In this document: one piece after another, positions 1 through 8,050 of the stretch
How the letters are laid out: each line of letters opens with the position of its first letter
Position numbering within the stretch: position 1 is the first letter of the stretch
Assembly (NCBI GenBank): GCA_934446565.1
Contig: CAKSEO010000042.1
Coordinates: forward strand, 1 to 20,427
Origin: an uncultured Oscillospiraceae bacterium
GTDB lineage: Bacteria > Bacillota > Clostridia > Oscillospirales > Ruminococcaceae
Reading direction: 5' to 3'
DNA: 20,427 nt
Notes under the pieces: generated by a model
The model's database searches: none
The model's input: the letters and a program-made list of their open reading frames with translations, nothing else
Told to the model about the DNA's origin: nothing
Position numbers and translations under genes: made by a program

Positions 1-24
1 CATATTCCTCACTGCTTAATATTC

Positions 25-59
25 AAAAAGCCCTCTTTCTTTTTTCTACGAAAGATGGC
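25..59 (-). terminator. Rho-independent terminator of the DUF11-type gene
   Basis: Read on the minus strand, the arm GCCATCTTTC (59 to 50) pairs with GAAAGAGGGC (39 to 30) with one A/G mismatch, and five T follow at 29-25. It lies about 60 nt after the stop codon at 121 and is in the right orientation to end that transcript. Confidence 0.7.
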
Positions 60-101
60 TTTTTCGACAAGCTGAGCAGGGACGTTTCCGTCCCTGCTTT
101 T
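60..101 (-). repeat. Hairpin plus 18-nt motif, shared with the repeats at 20109 and 20327
   Basis: A perfect 10-bp hairpin (75-84 with 89-98, loop 85-88) is followed on the minus strand by GCTCAGCTTGTCGAAAAA (77 to 60). The same 18 nt occur at 20351-20368 after another hairpin whose 3' arm also ends in GCT. On the plus strand the hairpin is followed by TTTT (98-101), so it could also stop transcripts coming from the left. The minus-strand orientation matches the upstream gene, as it does for the repeat after the PAP2 gene. Confidence 0.7.
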
Positions 102-120
102 GTGTGTCAACGATTCAATT

Positions 121-975
121 TCAGATCCTGCCTGTTATCGTGAGAACGCTCACGGCGGGGGTTATCTCCACCGCTCCGGTGGCTTCGTTGCGGGTGTAGG
201 TCGCGGCGTCCACAAGGATAGTCCCGGGCAATGTCGCGAATGCGCCGGTGGTCTGGTCGTAGGTGTAATCCGCGCCCAGCGTAAGCGCCGCCCCGTTGAA
301 AGTAGCGGTAAGGTCTTTCAGCACCGGAGAGAACGTGTCGGTCACGACAGCGCCGAGCGCTGCGTCAGCGGCTGTGTTGCCCGTGTTCTGGATAACGAAC
401 GTGTAGGTCACCTGACCGTTCGGGCTGACAGTAGACGGAGATATCGCCTTGCTGATGGACAGCCATGCCGCCGCCTGTGCGCTCACGGTTTCGGATGCGG
501 AAAGCGTTTCCGCGAGCATGTCGCCGTTCACGGACGCGGTGTTGATGATAGTTCCATCGGCTCCCAGCGGCGCGAACGCGGTAGGCCGCGCTTCGTATAT
601 CAGCAGCGCGTCTCCGTTCGCGGGAACGCTCACGCTGGTGATGTTCAGCGTATCTCCGACATCCACCGCAGGAGTCGGTTGTAGCGCTCCATTCAGAAAG
701 TACTTCAGAGACCCGTCAACGTAGCGCAGCGGGACCAGCGTCCCGGTGCCGTAGTCGTATGCTCCGAGGTCGTCCGTGACGGCCAGTCCGGTGTACGCCG
801 CTCCGCTCTTGTTCGTAAAGCTGACGACGTAAGTTATGCTCCCGTCCGGGGAATACTCCCGCCTCAGCGCCGTCTTGGCGACCGCGAGCGACTGGACCAG
901 TTCGCCTACCACGATATTGGAATTAGTGATAGTATCATTATATATCAGGCTTGCCTGATTTGTAAATTCTGCCAT
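121..975 (-). CDS. DUF11-type repeat protein without export signal
   Basis: The 284-residue product has two related beta-rich halves, roughly residues 20-140 and 150-284. Each has the DUF11 (conserved repeat domain) signature: a stretch such as SITYVVSFTNKSG or QVTYTFVIQNTGNTA, then an AVTDD or VVTDTF turn, and a closing ATYTRN/ITPAVSVLTITG segment. Such domains are usually extracellular beta-sandwiches in surface proteins, yet I see no signal peptide, membrane segment or sorting motif. The start was placed at the ATG at 975 rather than the ATG five codons upstream, because GGAGG sits 8 nt before it and overlaps the upstream codon. The gene stands alone, with terminator-like hairpins after its stop. 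Its role is unknown; a coat or surface-associated protein is possible. Confidence 0.75.
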   Translation of the reverse strand: MAEFTNQASLIYNDTITNSNIVVGELVQSLAVAKTALRREYSPDGSITYVVSFTNKSGAAYTGLAVTDDLGAYDYGTGTLVPLRYVDGSLKYFLNGALQPTPAVDVGDTLNITSVSVPANGDALLIYEARPTAFAPLGADGTIINTASVNGDMLAETLSASETVSAQAAAWLSISKAISPSTVSPNGQVTYTFVIQNTGNTAADAALGAVVTDTFSPVLKDLTATFNGAALTLGADYTYDQTTGAFATLPGTILVDAATYTRNEATGAVEITPAVSVLTITGRI

Positions 976-1153
976 AAAAAATGCCTCCATTTAGTTAGTG
1001 GGATATTATCCCATATACTATATGTGAAACGGCGAGATTTTGTTCAGCGGAGCTGCATGATATTTCCGCTGATTATCGGCATTATCATGCGCACAATAAA
1101 CCTGATACAAGGATAACAGACATATAAAAAAAGCATAGTAAGCGCACATAATT

Positions 1154-1185
1154 TTCACACTGATTTCACAATCGTGCTGTATAAT
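1154..1185 (+). promoter_or_regulatory. Candidate promoter of the mannanase gene
   Basis: A consensus -10 hexamer TATAAT lies at 1180-1185, 62 nt before the start codon. The -35 is poor: TTCACA at 1154-1159 gives a 20-nt spacer, and nothing better lies at 16-18 nt. A weak basal -35 would fit an activated or otherwise regulated promoter, but that is inference. Confidence 0.4.
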
Positions 1186-1194
1186 CAGCAGAAG

Positions 1195-1219
1195 TTATGT
1201 CCAGGTCATAACGCGTTTA
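1195..1219 (+). promoter_or_regulatory. Dyad in the early leader of the mannanase gene, possible operator
   Basis: Positions 1195-1211 read TTATGTCCAGGTCATAA, a 17-nt odd palindrome broken only by one symmetrical T/T pair. It overlaps a second palindrome, AACGCGTT, at 1210-1217. The pair starts about 10 nt after the -10 hexamer, a common place for repressor operators such as those of the LacI family. The regulator is not in this window. Confidence 0.35.
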
Positions 1220-1246
1220 CGCCAGGAATGCTTTTGGAGGACTTCA

Positions 1247-2386
1247 ATGACTGACTACAGAACAGATTACGAAGCGCTTGAAAAGCGCCTTTCCGAGCGC
1301 CAGGTAGACCCCGGCAGGCTCGTCACCGACGCCCCCACTCCGAATACGCTACGGCTGTGGGAATTCCTCAAGTCCTGTTACGGGAAAAAGTACATTTCCG
1401 GTCAGCAGTACCTCTGGGAGGACGAAAAAGAGGACCTGGTATACTACAATACCACCGGGAAGATACCCGCTATACGCGGCTACGACTTCATGGGAATAAG
1501 CGGTCTCGCAAGGGGCTACGACCAGCTCGGCAGGGCGATAGACTGGGCACGCCGCACCGGAGGTATCCTCACAATGTGCTGGCACTGGAACGCTCCGGAC
1601 GACATGGATGACATCGGCGGGCTGAGCTCGTTCTACTATAAAACCACCAACTACGACCGCAAGACTGGTTTCGATATCGTCCGCGCGATGCAGGAGGGAA
1701 CCCCCGAAAATGACTTCATCATCTATGAGATAGACCTCGTCGGCTCGGCGCTGAAAATGTTCGAGCAGCAGGATATCCCGGTCATCTGGAGACCGCTGCA
1801 TGAGGCGGCAGGTAACTGGTTCTGGTGGGGCAACCGCGCCCCCGCAGGACAGCAGGACGCGGAAAGCGTCGCAGCCTACAAAAAGCTGTGGTACACGATA
1901 TTTGACCGGCTGATGAACTACCACAAGCTGCGCAATCTCATCTGGGTATGGAACGGACAGGCGCCTTTCATGGCTGTCAGCCCGAACACCTACGACATCG
2001 CCGGAGAGGATATCTACGACGAGATACCGAACCACAGCTCACAGCTCGAACGGTTCAATGGCGTCAGCAGCTACACCCACGGGAAGATGATAACGCTGTC
2101 CGAGTGCGGCAGCATTCCCGACCCGGACGAAATGCAGAAGGACGGCGCAAACTGGCTGTGGTGGCTACCCTGGTGGGGGACGTTCGTGTACGACACCGAC
2201 GGCGACTGGAAGCCGGTACTTGATGAAAACGACATGCCACGTCCGAATCCGAAGTACATGGACGAGGAATTCCTGAAGCGCGTTTTCAACGACCCCAGGG
2301 TCGTAACGCTTGAGGACCTCCCGTGGTATGACCGGGAGAAGAAGCCGCTCCCTAACGCGCTTCATCACAGGCTCAACAAATGCTGA
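1247..2386 (+). CDS. GH26-family endo-beta-1,4-mannanase, apparently cytoplasmic
   Basis: The 379-residue protein is a single (beta/alpha)8 hydrolase domain of glycoside hydrolase family 26, which cleaves beta-1,4-mannan with retention. The motif WRPLHEAAGNWFWWG at 181-195 carries the expected acid/base Glu186, and TLSECGSI at 283-290 carries the nucleophile Glu286. Their ~100-residue separation is normal for GH26. An aromatic-rich substrate cleft is visible (WHWN at 112-115, WVWNG at 233-237, WLWWLPWW at 303-310). The start ATG has GGAGG 6 nt upstream. There is no signal peptide, carbohydrate-binding module or dockerin, so it probably acts inside the cell on imported manno-oligosaccharides; no transporter is nearby. 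Family assignment is firm; exact substrate is inferred. Confidence 0.92.
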   Translation: MTDYRTDYEALEKRLSERQVDPGRLVTDAPTPNTLRLWEFLKSCYGKKYISGQQYLWEDEKEDLVYYNTTGKIPAIRGYDFMGISGLARGYDQLGRAIDWARRTGGILTMCWHWNAPDDMDDIGGLSSFYYKTTNYDRKTGFDIVRAMQEGTPENDFIIYEIDLVGSALKMFEQQDIPVIWRPLHEAAGNWFWWGNRAPAGQQDAESVAAYKKLWYTIFDRLMNYHKLRNLIWVWNGQAPFMAVSPNTYDIAGEDIYDEIPNHSSQLERFNGVSSYTHGKMITLSECGSIPDPDEMQKDGANWLWWLPWWGTFVYDTDGDWKPVLDENDMPRPNPKYMDEEFLKRVFNDPRVVTLEDLPWYDREKKPLPNALHHRLNKC

Positions 2387-2409
2387 AACCGCCGGAAACG
2401 GCGTTTCAA
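2385..2409 (+). other. Hairpin between the mannanase and lipoprotein genes
   Basis: GAAAC and GCCG pair with CGGC and GTTTC around a GAAA loop, leaving one bulged C; the hairpin overlaps the mannanase stop codon. It has no U-tract, so it may be an intercistronic stability element or weak attenuator rather than a terminator. Confidence 0.4.
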
Positions 2410-2450
2410 TATATAGAACAAAGGCAATGTATTCAGGAAAGGAAACGAAA

Positions 2451-3170
2451 ATGAAAAAGTTTTTAGCAACAGTAATCGCGCTCTCCGCGATCACCGCAGT
2501 TTTCACAGGCTGTTCCGGTAACGGCACCAGCAGCAATTCCAGCTCTACAGCAAGCGACAGCTCCAGCAGTTCCAGCAGCTCCAGCAGCTCCGAGAGCACC
2601 TCTGGCACTTCCCAGGCTGAAACCTCCGAGGGCGAGACCACAGAGCGCACCGCCGAGGATCTCGCGCAGGCTGTATTCCAGGCAATCGACTGGGTAAGCT
2701 CCGAGCAGATAACCGACGCAGAGATCGCTAAGACCATGGTAAACCTTGACCTTGATCTTCTCGAGGACTACTCCATCTACGTTCCGATGATGAGCGTTCA
2801 TCTTGACGAAATCATCTTCGTAAAGCCCAAGGCTGGCAAGGAAGATGAAGTAAAGGCTGAACTTGACGAGCACTTCGCTTATATCAAGGACGGCGCAGCT
2901 TTCTACCCCGATCAGGAGATTGCAGCAGCAGGCGCAGTTGAGGGCAAGACCGACGACGGATTCTACTATATCATCGTAAACCAGATCGGTTCCCAGATCG
3001 AAGAGATCATCAAGGACTACAAGCCCGGCGACACAGTTACCAAGCTTGAGGTGCCGGAGCCTGACTATGAGGAAACCGTTCCCACCGACGAACAGGGCGC
3101 TGTTTTCATGCCGTCCATGACCGCAGAATCAGGTATGTCCGGCGACGGCGACTCTGCCGTTGTTGGCTGA
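2451..3170 (+). CDS. Ser-rich lipoprotein of the DUF4358 type
   Basis: The 239-residue product begins with a lipoprotein signal (MKKFLATVIALSAI..., lipobox FTGC, lipidated Cys21). A Ser/Thr/Glu-rich linker follows at about 22-60, then a globular domain at about 65-205 and an acidic, disordered tail. The domain pattern (EDLAQAVFQAI, then a VHLDEIIFVKPKAGKEDEVKAEL stretch split by a turn, then YYIIVNQIGSQIEEII) resembles DUF4358, a family of small Firmicutes lipoproteins of unknown role. The start ATG at 2451 was chosen because it gives a canonical signal peptide and has AAAGGAAACG upstream; a longer in-frame reading from 2310 would run inside the mannanase gene. It is 64 nt downstream of the mannanase gene and ends at a strong terminator, so the two may be co-transcribed. 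Confidence 0.8.
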   Translation: MKKFLATVIALSAITAVFTGCSGNGTSSNSSSTASDSSSSSSSSSSSESTSGTSQAETSEGETTERTAEDLAQAVFQAIDWVSSEQITDAEIAKTMVNLDLDLLEDYSIYVPMMSVHLDEIIFVKPKAGKEDEVKAELDEHFAYIKDGAAFYPDQEIAAAGAVEGKTDDGFYYIIVNQIGSQIEEIIKDYKPGDTVTKLEVPEPDYEETVPTDEQGAVFMPSMTAESGMSGDGDSAVVG

Positions 3171-3228
3171 TAACATTTGCATGGCAGTTCCACACAGCCA
3201 ATAAAGACCATATTCCTCAAATATATTT

Positions 3229-3262
3229 GCACCTCCAAGGTCATACTTTGGAGGTGCTTTTT
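3229..3262 (+). terminator. Rho-independent terminator of the DUF4358-type lipoprotein gene
   Basis: GCACCTCCAA (3229-3238) pairs with TTGGAGGTGC (3248-3257), followed by TTTTT. It lies about 60 nt after the lipoprotein stop. Confidence 0.88.
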
Positions 3263-3266
3263 ATGC

Positions 3267-3300
3267 AAAAAAATGAGCCCGGCGCTGTGCCGGACTCATT
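3267..3300 (-). terminator. Rho-independent terminator of the ten-gene recA/pgsA cluster
   Basis: On the minus strand AATGAGTCCGGC pairs with GCCGGGCTCATT (one G/T wobble), followed by a run of T at 3271-3267. It lies 23 nt after the pgsA stop and is the first convincing terminator after the promoter near 13754. Confidence 0.9.
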
Positions 3301-3322
3301 CTCAAAGCAAGTTAATGCTATT

Positions 3323-3898
3323 TTATTTAGCCGGGTCGATGAATTCCCTGTAGTCATACAGGTACTTCACGCCGGATGCAACGGTGAGCGCCGCCGCGAT
3401 GTACATCAGGATATCGCTGATGAGCTGTATCGGGAAAGTTTCCGGGGAGATTGCGCCAAACTGCGCCAGGATCCACATGAAAAGTATCACGCATATCGCG
3501 ACCATCGTCATTGCAGTCTTGAGCTTTCCCAGCATTCCCGCCGCAATGACCACCTTCTTTTCGCTGGAGGCCGCAACCAGCCGCACTCCGGAAACCACGA
3601 ACTCCCGCGCCAGAATGAGCGAAGTTACCCAGGCGCTGCACCACCCCAGCTGCACGAAGCACACCAGAGCCGCCGCGACGAGTATCTTGTCGGCAAGCGG
3701 GTCGAGAAACTTGCCGAAGCTGGTTATCATGTTGTATTTCCGTGCAATTTTGCCGTCGAGCATATCGGTAATGCTCGCAACTGCGAACACCACAAGCGCC
3801 CACAGATAATTCAGCGGGATAGCGCCTATCAGCATGAACGCCACGAAAAACGGGACCAGTATCACCCGCATAAGTGTCAGCTTGTTTGCAAGATTCAT
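3323..3898 (-). CDS. pgsA: CDP-diacylglycerol-glycerol-3-phosphate 3-phosphatidyltransferase
   Basis: This membrane enzyme transfers the phosphatidyl group from CDP-diacylglycerol to glycerol-3-phosphate, the committed step to phosphatidylglycerol and cardiolipin. The 191-residue product carries the complete CDP-alcohol phosphotransferase motif D-x2-DG-x2-AR-x8-G-x3-D-x3-D: Asp45, Asp48, Gly49, Ala52, Arg53, Gly62, Asp66 and Asp70. Length and several hydrophobic segments (about 8-26, 30-44, 75-100, 118-138 and 155-175) fit PgsA. The start overlaps the rimO stop by 4 nt (ATGA), with GGGAG just upstream, which indicates translational coupling. It is the last gene before the terminator. The rimO-pgsA order is common in Firmicutes. 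Confidence 0.95.
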   Translation of the reverse strand: MNLANKLTLMRVILVPFFVAFMLIGAIPLNYLWALVVFAVASITDMLDGKIARKYNMITSFGKFLDPLADKILVAAALVCFVQLGWCSAWVTSLILAREFVVSGVRLVAASSEKKVVIAAGMLGKLKTAMTMVAICVILFMWILAQFGAISPETFPIQLISDILMYIAAALTVASGVKYLYDYREFIDPAK

Positions 3899-5271
3899 AC
3901 CATTTCTCCCAAAAGATTATTGTCTATCACGTCATCAAAGCGCACCTTTACAAAATCGCCGATGTGCGGCTTCTTCGCGCCCTTCGGAACGCTGAAATAG
4001 ATCATTCCGTCTATTTCAGGAGCGTACATCGCGCTTCTGCCGAAGTACAGCCCGCCCTCGGCAAGGTACTTGTCGTAGCCCTCGACTACCACCTCGTCGG
4101 TGCTTCCTATCATGGAATCGTACAGCTCCGCAACGCGGGTGTCCTGCTGCTCCTCGATTATCTCCTTGCGGTGCTCGCGGACCTCCTCGTCCACCATGTC
4201 AGGGAACGAAGCGGCGGGAGTCCCCTCCTCCTCGGAGTAGGCGAAGCAGCCCATGCGCTCGAATCTCATCTCCTCGGCGAACTCGCCAAGCTCGTTGAAC
4301 TGCTCCTCCGTTTCGCCCGGGAATCCGGTGATGAACGTGGTGCGGAGCGTTATTCCAGGTATCTCGCGGCGCAGCTTCCCTACCAGCTCGCGAAGTTCCG
4401 CGCCGGTGGTCCTGCGGTTCATGCGCTTCAGTATCTCGTCGTTGCAGTGCTGCATCGGGATATCAAGGTACTTCACTATCTTGTCCTGGCGCTTTATGCA
4501 GTCGATGAGCTCGTCAGTGACACGCTCGGGATAGCAGTACAGCAGGCGTATCCACTTCAGTCCCTCTATCTCGCAGAGCTTGTCCAGCAGCTCCGGCAGA
4601 GCCAGCCTGTTGTACAGGTCGAGCCCGTAACGGGTGACGTCCTGCGCAATTATTACTATCTCCTTTACGCCGTCCTTTGCGAGGAGCTTTGTCTCCTCAA
4701 CGATGTCCTCCATCTTACGGCTACGGAAGCGTCCGCGTATCTTCGGGATAGCACAGTAGGTGCAGCAGTTGTCGCAGCCGTCCGCGATACGGAGGTACGC
4801 ATAGTGCGGCAGCGTGGAAATGATTCGCTTGCCCTCCATGCTGTGGCTCTCCTTTTTGCCGAAGTAACAGACAGCGGGGGTGCCGTCCTCGTGGGAGGGC
4901 TTCTCAAAATCGGCAAGCCCGTCGATGATATCCGCTATCTTGCCGTACTCCGCGATGCCTACGACCGCGTCTATCTCTGGGAACTCCTCGGCGAACTGGT
5001 CACGGTAGCGCTCGCTGAGACATCCGGTGACTACTATGCGCTTTATCCTGCCCTCGTTCTTGAGGTCGATGAGCTCCATTATCCAGCCTATCGCCTCCTC
5101 CTTTGCGGACTGAATGAATCCGCAGGTGTTCACCAGAACGATATCTGCCATTCCCGGCTCCGCAACGAACGCGTAGCCGCGGTCGGCTATCTTCGCCATC
5201 ATCTGCTCCGCGTCCACCTGGTTCTTCGAACAGCCGAGGGATACGATAGCTACCTTTGTTGTTTTACTCAT
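3895..5271 (-). CDS. rimO: Ribosomal protein S12 methylthiotransferase RimO
   Basis: This radical-SAM enzyme adds a methylthio group to the conserved aspartate of ribosomal protein S12. The 458-residue product has the three-part MTTase layout. The N-terminal UPF0004 domain holds the auxiliary cluster cysteines Cys14 (SLGCSKNQVD), Cys50 (NTCGFI) and Cys84 (TGCLSERY). The radical-SAM core has CxxxCxxC at Cys166, Cys170 and Cys173, followed by AIPKIRG. A C-terminal TRAM-type domain covers about 390-458. SLGCSKNQVD and the CAIPKIRG context favour RimO over MiaB. Its ATG follows AGGAGATAATAT, and it starts 15 nt after the recX stop, in the same transcript as recA and recX. Confidence 0.95.
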   Translation of the reverse strand: MSKTTKVAIVSLGCSKNQVDAEQMMAKIADRGYAFVAEPGMADIVLVNTCGFIQSAKEEAIGWIMELIDLKNEGRIKRIVVTGCLSERYRDQFAEEFPEIDAVVGIAEYGKIADIIDGLADFEKPSHEDGTPAVCYFGKKESHSMEGKRIISTLPHYAYLRIADGCDNCCTYCAIPKIRGRFRSRKMEDIVEETKLLAKDGVKEIVIIAQDVTRYGLDLYNRLALPELLDKLCEIEGLKWIRLLYCYPERVTDELIDCIKRQDKIVKYLDIPMQHCNDEILKRMNRRTTGAELRELVGKLRREIPGITLRTTFITGFPGETEEQFNELGEFAEEMRFERMGCFAYSEEEGTPAASFPDMVDEEVREHRKEIIEEQQDTRVAELYDSMIGSTDEVVVEGYDKYLAEGGLYFGRSAMYAPEIDGMIYFSVPKGAKKPHIGDFVKVRFDDVIDNNLLGEMV

Positions 5272-5286
5272 ATATTATCTCCTGAT

Positions 5287-5967
5287 CTAATCTTCAAATT
5301 CATCGGGGTCGAGGTCCTCATCGGCAAGCGCGGATTCGATACAGCGCTTGACCGCCCCGTAAGAATACCCCCGCCGCGCGAGCGCCGCCACTGTCCTGCG
5401 GCGGTCGTCAGGGTCTGAAAGCTTCTCGGCATACTTCGTCTGCAAAAGCCGCATTATCTCCTCGTCGATATCGTCGTCGGTGTACTCCGCAAGGATATCC
5501 TCGATGAGATTCTTGTCAAGCCCCCGGGACTGCATTTCCCAGCGCGCCTTGCTCATGCCATAATGCTTTCCGTGTATCAGCTTTTCGGCGAGCTTCGCGG
5601 CGTAATCCGCGTCGTCGATGTAACCGTACTCCTGCATTGCGTCAGCCGCCGCGCGGGAAGCTTCCTCGCCGTAGGTCTGCAGGAGCTTCTTGTAAAGCTC
5701 GTTGTAGCTGTACATGCGGCTGCCAAGCAGGTAGAGGGCGCGCTTCTTCGCCTTGCGCATTTTGTCCGCATGCTGTAGCTTTTCCAGAAGCTCCCCGTCC
5801 ATCTCGCCGCCCTCGTGCAGGTCGTAGTCCGCGACGATGGCACAGTTGATGAAGAACGTCTGCCCGCCCTCCAGCTCCAGCTTGTAGGTGTCGCCCTTGT
5901 ACACCGAAAGCTCCGTTATCCTGCCGCCGGAGAAGCTGTCACCTCGCCAGTCAGAAAGCCGTTTCAT
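5287..5967 (-). CDS. recX: RecX, regulator of RecA
   Basis: RecX binds RecA filaments and modulates (usually restrains) strand exchange. The 226-residue product has an N-terminal extension of about 70 residues (SVYKGDTYKLELEGGQTFF) typical of Firmicutes RecX, then three-helix repeats. Recognisable pieces are ALYLLGSRMYSYNELYKKL, DAMQEYGYIDDADYAAKLAEKL, YGMSKARWEMQSRGLDKNLI and a final ARRGYSYGAVKRCI repeat. It ends in a strongly acidic tail. The start codon is only 3 nt after the recA stop, so recA and recX are almost certainly co-transcribed and translationally coupled. Confidence 0.93.
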   Translation of the reverse strand: MKRLSDWRGDSFSGGRITELSVYKGDTYKLELEGGQTFFINCAIVADYDLHEGGEMDGELLEKLQHADKMRKAKKRALYLLGSRMYSYNELYKKLLQTYGEEASRAAADAMQEYGYIDDADYAAKLAEKLIHGKHYGMSKARWEMQSRGLDKNLIEDILAEYTDDDIDEEIMRLLQTKYAEKLSDPDDRRRTVAALARRGYSYGAVKRCIESALADEDLDPDEFED

Positions 5968-5970
5968 GGC

Positions 5971-7167
5971 TTATTCGATGTCCTCGGGGGAAAACTCGGC
6001 GTAGTCGTCATCGTCGCTGTCGGCAGATGACTTCTTTGCAGGCTTCTCGGAGGTATCTGCTCCCTCTGCGCCGTCAGTCTCAGCGCCCTCGGTTTCGTCC
6101 TCGTCGTCGTGGCTGTCAAGCAGGGAGGCGTTCTTTGCGACCTCGTCGCGTATCTTCTTTTCTATCTCGTTGCAGATGTCCGGGTTGCTCTTGAGGTAAT
6201 CCAGCACCTTTTCGCGGCCCTGACCTATCTTCATATCGTTGTAGCTGAACCAGCTTCCGCTCTTCTTCACGATATCGAAATCAACGGCAGTATCGACTAT
6301 CTCGCCCATCTTGGAGACGCCCTGACCGTAGAGTATATCGAACTCCGCAGTCTTGAAAGGCGGCGCTACCTTGTTCTTTACGACCTTGCACTTGGTGCGG
6401 TTGCCGATTATCTCGCCGCCGTCCTTGATAGGCTCGCCGCGGCGCACCTCGATACGTACGGAGGAATAGAACTTCAGCGCGCGTCCACCTGGGGTGGTTT
6501 CCGGATTGCCGTACATTACGCCTATCTTCTCGCGTATCTGGTTGATGAATATAGCTACTGTATTGGTGTTGCTGATAACTGCGGTGAGCTTTCTCATCGC
6601 CTGGGACATCAGTCTTGCCTGCACGCCAACGTGAGCGTCGCCCATGTCGCCGTCAATTTCCGCCTTGGTTGTCATTGCGGCTACCGAGTCGAGTACGATG
6701 ATGTCGATAGCACCGGACCGTACCAGCGTCTCGATTATCTCGAGCGCCTGCTCGCCGGTGTCCGGCTGGGAAACCAGCAGGTTGTCGATGTCAACGCCGA
6801 GCTTTCTGGCGTATACCGGGTCGAGCGCATGCTCAACGTCGATAAAAGCCGCCATGCCGCCAGCTTTCTGTGCTTCCGCTACCGCCTGGAGCGAGATGGT
6901 GGTCTTACCGGAGGATTCCGTACCGTATATCTCGATGATACGTCCGCGCGGAAGTCCGCCTATTCCCAGCGCCAGGTCGAGCATGAGCGAGCCAGTGGAA
7001 ATGCTCTCGATATCCATACGGCGGTTCTCGCCCATGAACATAACCGTGCCCTCGCCGAACTTCTTTTCAAGCTGCGCCATCGCGCTTTTAAGCACCTTTT
7101 CACGCTCCGCCGGGTCAACTATGCGCACCACCGGCTTGGGGGGAGCTGCCTTTTTCTTGTCTGCCAT
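5971..7167 (-). CDS. recA: Recombinase RecA
   Basis: RecA is the ATP-dependent strand-exchange protein of homologous recombination and activates LexA self-cleavage. The 398-residue product shows Walker A GTESSGKT at 82-89, a Walker B strand in [12 protein letters not shown], the L1-region [22 protein letters not shown], and the L2 region [25 protein letters not shown]. The core is highly conserved. After about residue 350 comes a long acidic tail rich in Asp, Glu and Ser, longer than in many RecA proteins. GGAGG lies about 6 nt before the ATG. The gap to prmC is only 22 nt, which leaves no room for a separate promoter, and I see no GAAC-N4-GTTC type LexA box there. Confidence 0.98.
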   Translation of the reverse strand: MADKKKAAPPKPVVRIVDPAEREKVLKSAMAQLEKKFGEGTVMFMGENRRMDIESISTGSLMLDLALGIGGLPRGRIIEIYGTESSGKTTISLQAVAEAQKAGGMAAFIDVEHALDPVYARKLGVDIDNLLVSQPDTGEQALEIIETLVRSGAIDIIVLDSVAAMTTKAEIDGDMGDAHVGVQARLMSQAMRKLTAVISNTNTVAIFINQIREKIGVMYGNPETTPGGRALKFYSSVRIEVRRGEPIKDGGEIIGNRTKCKVVKNKVAPPFKTAEFDILYGQGVSKMGEIVDTAVDFDIVKKSGSWFSYNDMKIGQGREKVLDYLKSNPDICNEIEKKIRDEVAKNASLLDSHDDEDETEGAETDGAEGADTSEKPAKKSSADSDDDDYAEFSPEDIE

Positions 7168-7189
7168 TGTGTATTCCTCCGTTTATCGT

Positions 7190-8050
7190 TTATTCTTTTA
7201 TACTGTATATTACTCTTGTAACGCCGCACAGGTCTTTCTGCGACCGCGCGTGCAGTCCGTTTTCCTCAAATATCCGCATGACGTCGTTTTCCTGACCTAT
7301 ACCTATCTCAGCCGCCAGCATTCCGCCGTGATTCAGCTTTGCGCCCCACAGCGGGACCATCCTGCGATAGTAATCCAGCCCGTCCTCGCCGCCGTACAGC
7401 GCCGTTTCCGGCTCATGCGCGACCTCCGTCTGGAGCTCCCGCATGTCCTGCGCCGTGAGGTAGGGCGGATTCGTTACGATAAGATCCAACTGCGGCATTC
7501 CAGCTGCGGCGTCCTCCGAAAGCACGTCGGCGTGTACTGCTTCGCAGAGCATTTCTACGCCGTTCAGCGTGATGTTCCTGCGGAGGTAGCCCAGCGCCTG
7601 CTCGGATAATTCCAGCAGCTTCACGGGAACTCCCGCGAGCTTCGCAAGAGTGATACCGATACACCCGCTGCCAGCGCAGAGGTCGGCAGCCTGGATACCG
7701 CCGCGCTCTTTCAGAAATGCCCCCGCGACCTCTACGATGGTCTCCGTATCCTGACGGGGGATCAGCACGCCCTCCCCGACGTAAAACGGCAGCCCGTAAA
7801 ACTCCCACTCGCCCAGGATATATTGCAGCGGCTCTCCGGAATTCCTCCGGGAAACCGCCCGGCGTACCGCGTCCGCCTGCTGCTCCGTAACGGCAAGTCC
7901 CGGAAACAGCAGCATGTCGTTGTGGGTAACTCCGCAGAACTTCATCAGCAGCTGCTGCGCCTCGAATCCCGCGTTGTCGTTTCCGCAGTTTTCGAGCGAG
8001 CGGGTACACTCCCGCAGGAGCGCGCCTATATTCATGCCGTTATCGCTCAC
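7190..8050 (-). CDS. prmC: Release factor glutamine methyltransferase PrmC
   Basis: PrmC methylates the Gln of the GGQ motif in peptide release factors, using S-adenosylmethionine. The 286-residue product has the small N-terminal helical domain, the GEPLQYILGEWEFYG and VLIPRQDTE segments that precede the catalytic domain, a SAM-binding motif I DLCAGSGCIGI at 123-133, and the catalytic NPPY at 194-197. The AHEPETALYGGEDGLDYYR stretch is also diagnostic. The start overlaps the DUF1385 stop by 4 nt (ATGA). In many Firmicutes prmC sits between a DUF1385 gene and prfA; here the DUF1385 gene is present but recA follows instead of prfA. A second ATG five codons in is a possible alternative start. 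Confidence 0.95.
   Translation of the reverse strand: MSDNGMNIGALLRECTRSLENCGNDNAGFEAQQLLMKFCGVTHNDMLLFPGLAVTEQQADAVRRAVSRRNSGEPLQYILGEWEFYGLPFYVGEGVLIPRQDTETIVEVAGAFLKERGGIQAADLCAGSGCIGITLAKLAGVPVKLLELSEQALGYLRRNITLNGVEMLCEAVHADVLSEDAAAGMPQLDLIVTNPPYLTAQDMRELQTEVAHEPETALYGGEDGLDYYRRMVPLWGAKLNHGGMLAAEIGIGQENDVMRIFEENGLHARSQKDLCGVTRVIYSIKE

Noticed and set aside
976..1060. Promoter for the DUF11-type gene
   Set aside because: The region is AT-rich, with palindromes GGGATATTATCCC and CATATACTATATG, and GATAAT on the minus strand, but no -35 with acceptable spacing, so no specific call was made.
1046..1070. AGCGGA/TCCGCT inverted repeat upstream of the mannanase
   Set aside because: Six base pairs with a 13-nt loop and no T-tract; likely chance.
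3874..5418. Long plus-strand open frame opposite rimO (also similar ones at 6109-7221, 9500-10570, 14617-15813 and 16551-17765)
   Set aside because: They run antisense to clearly recognisable conserved genes, have no plausible ribosome site, and read as composition artefacts without domain motifs.
7168..7189. LexA/DinR box for recA
   Set aside because: The 22-nt gap contains only a GGAGG ribosome site; no GAAC-N4-GTTC or similar dyad.
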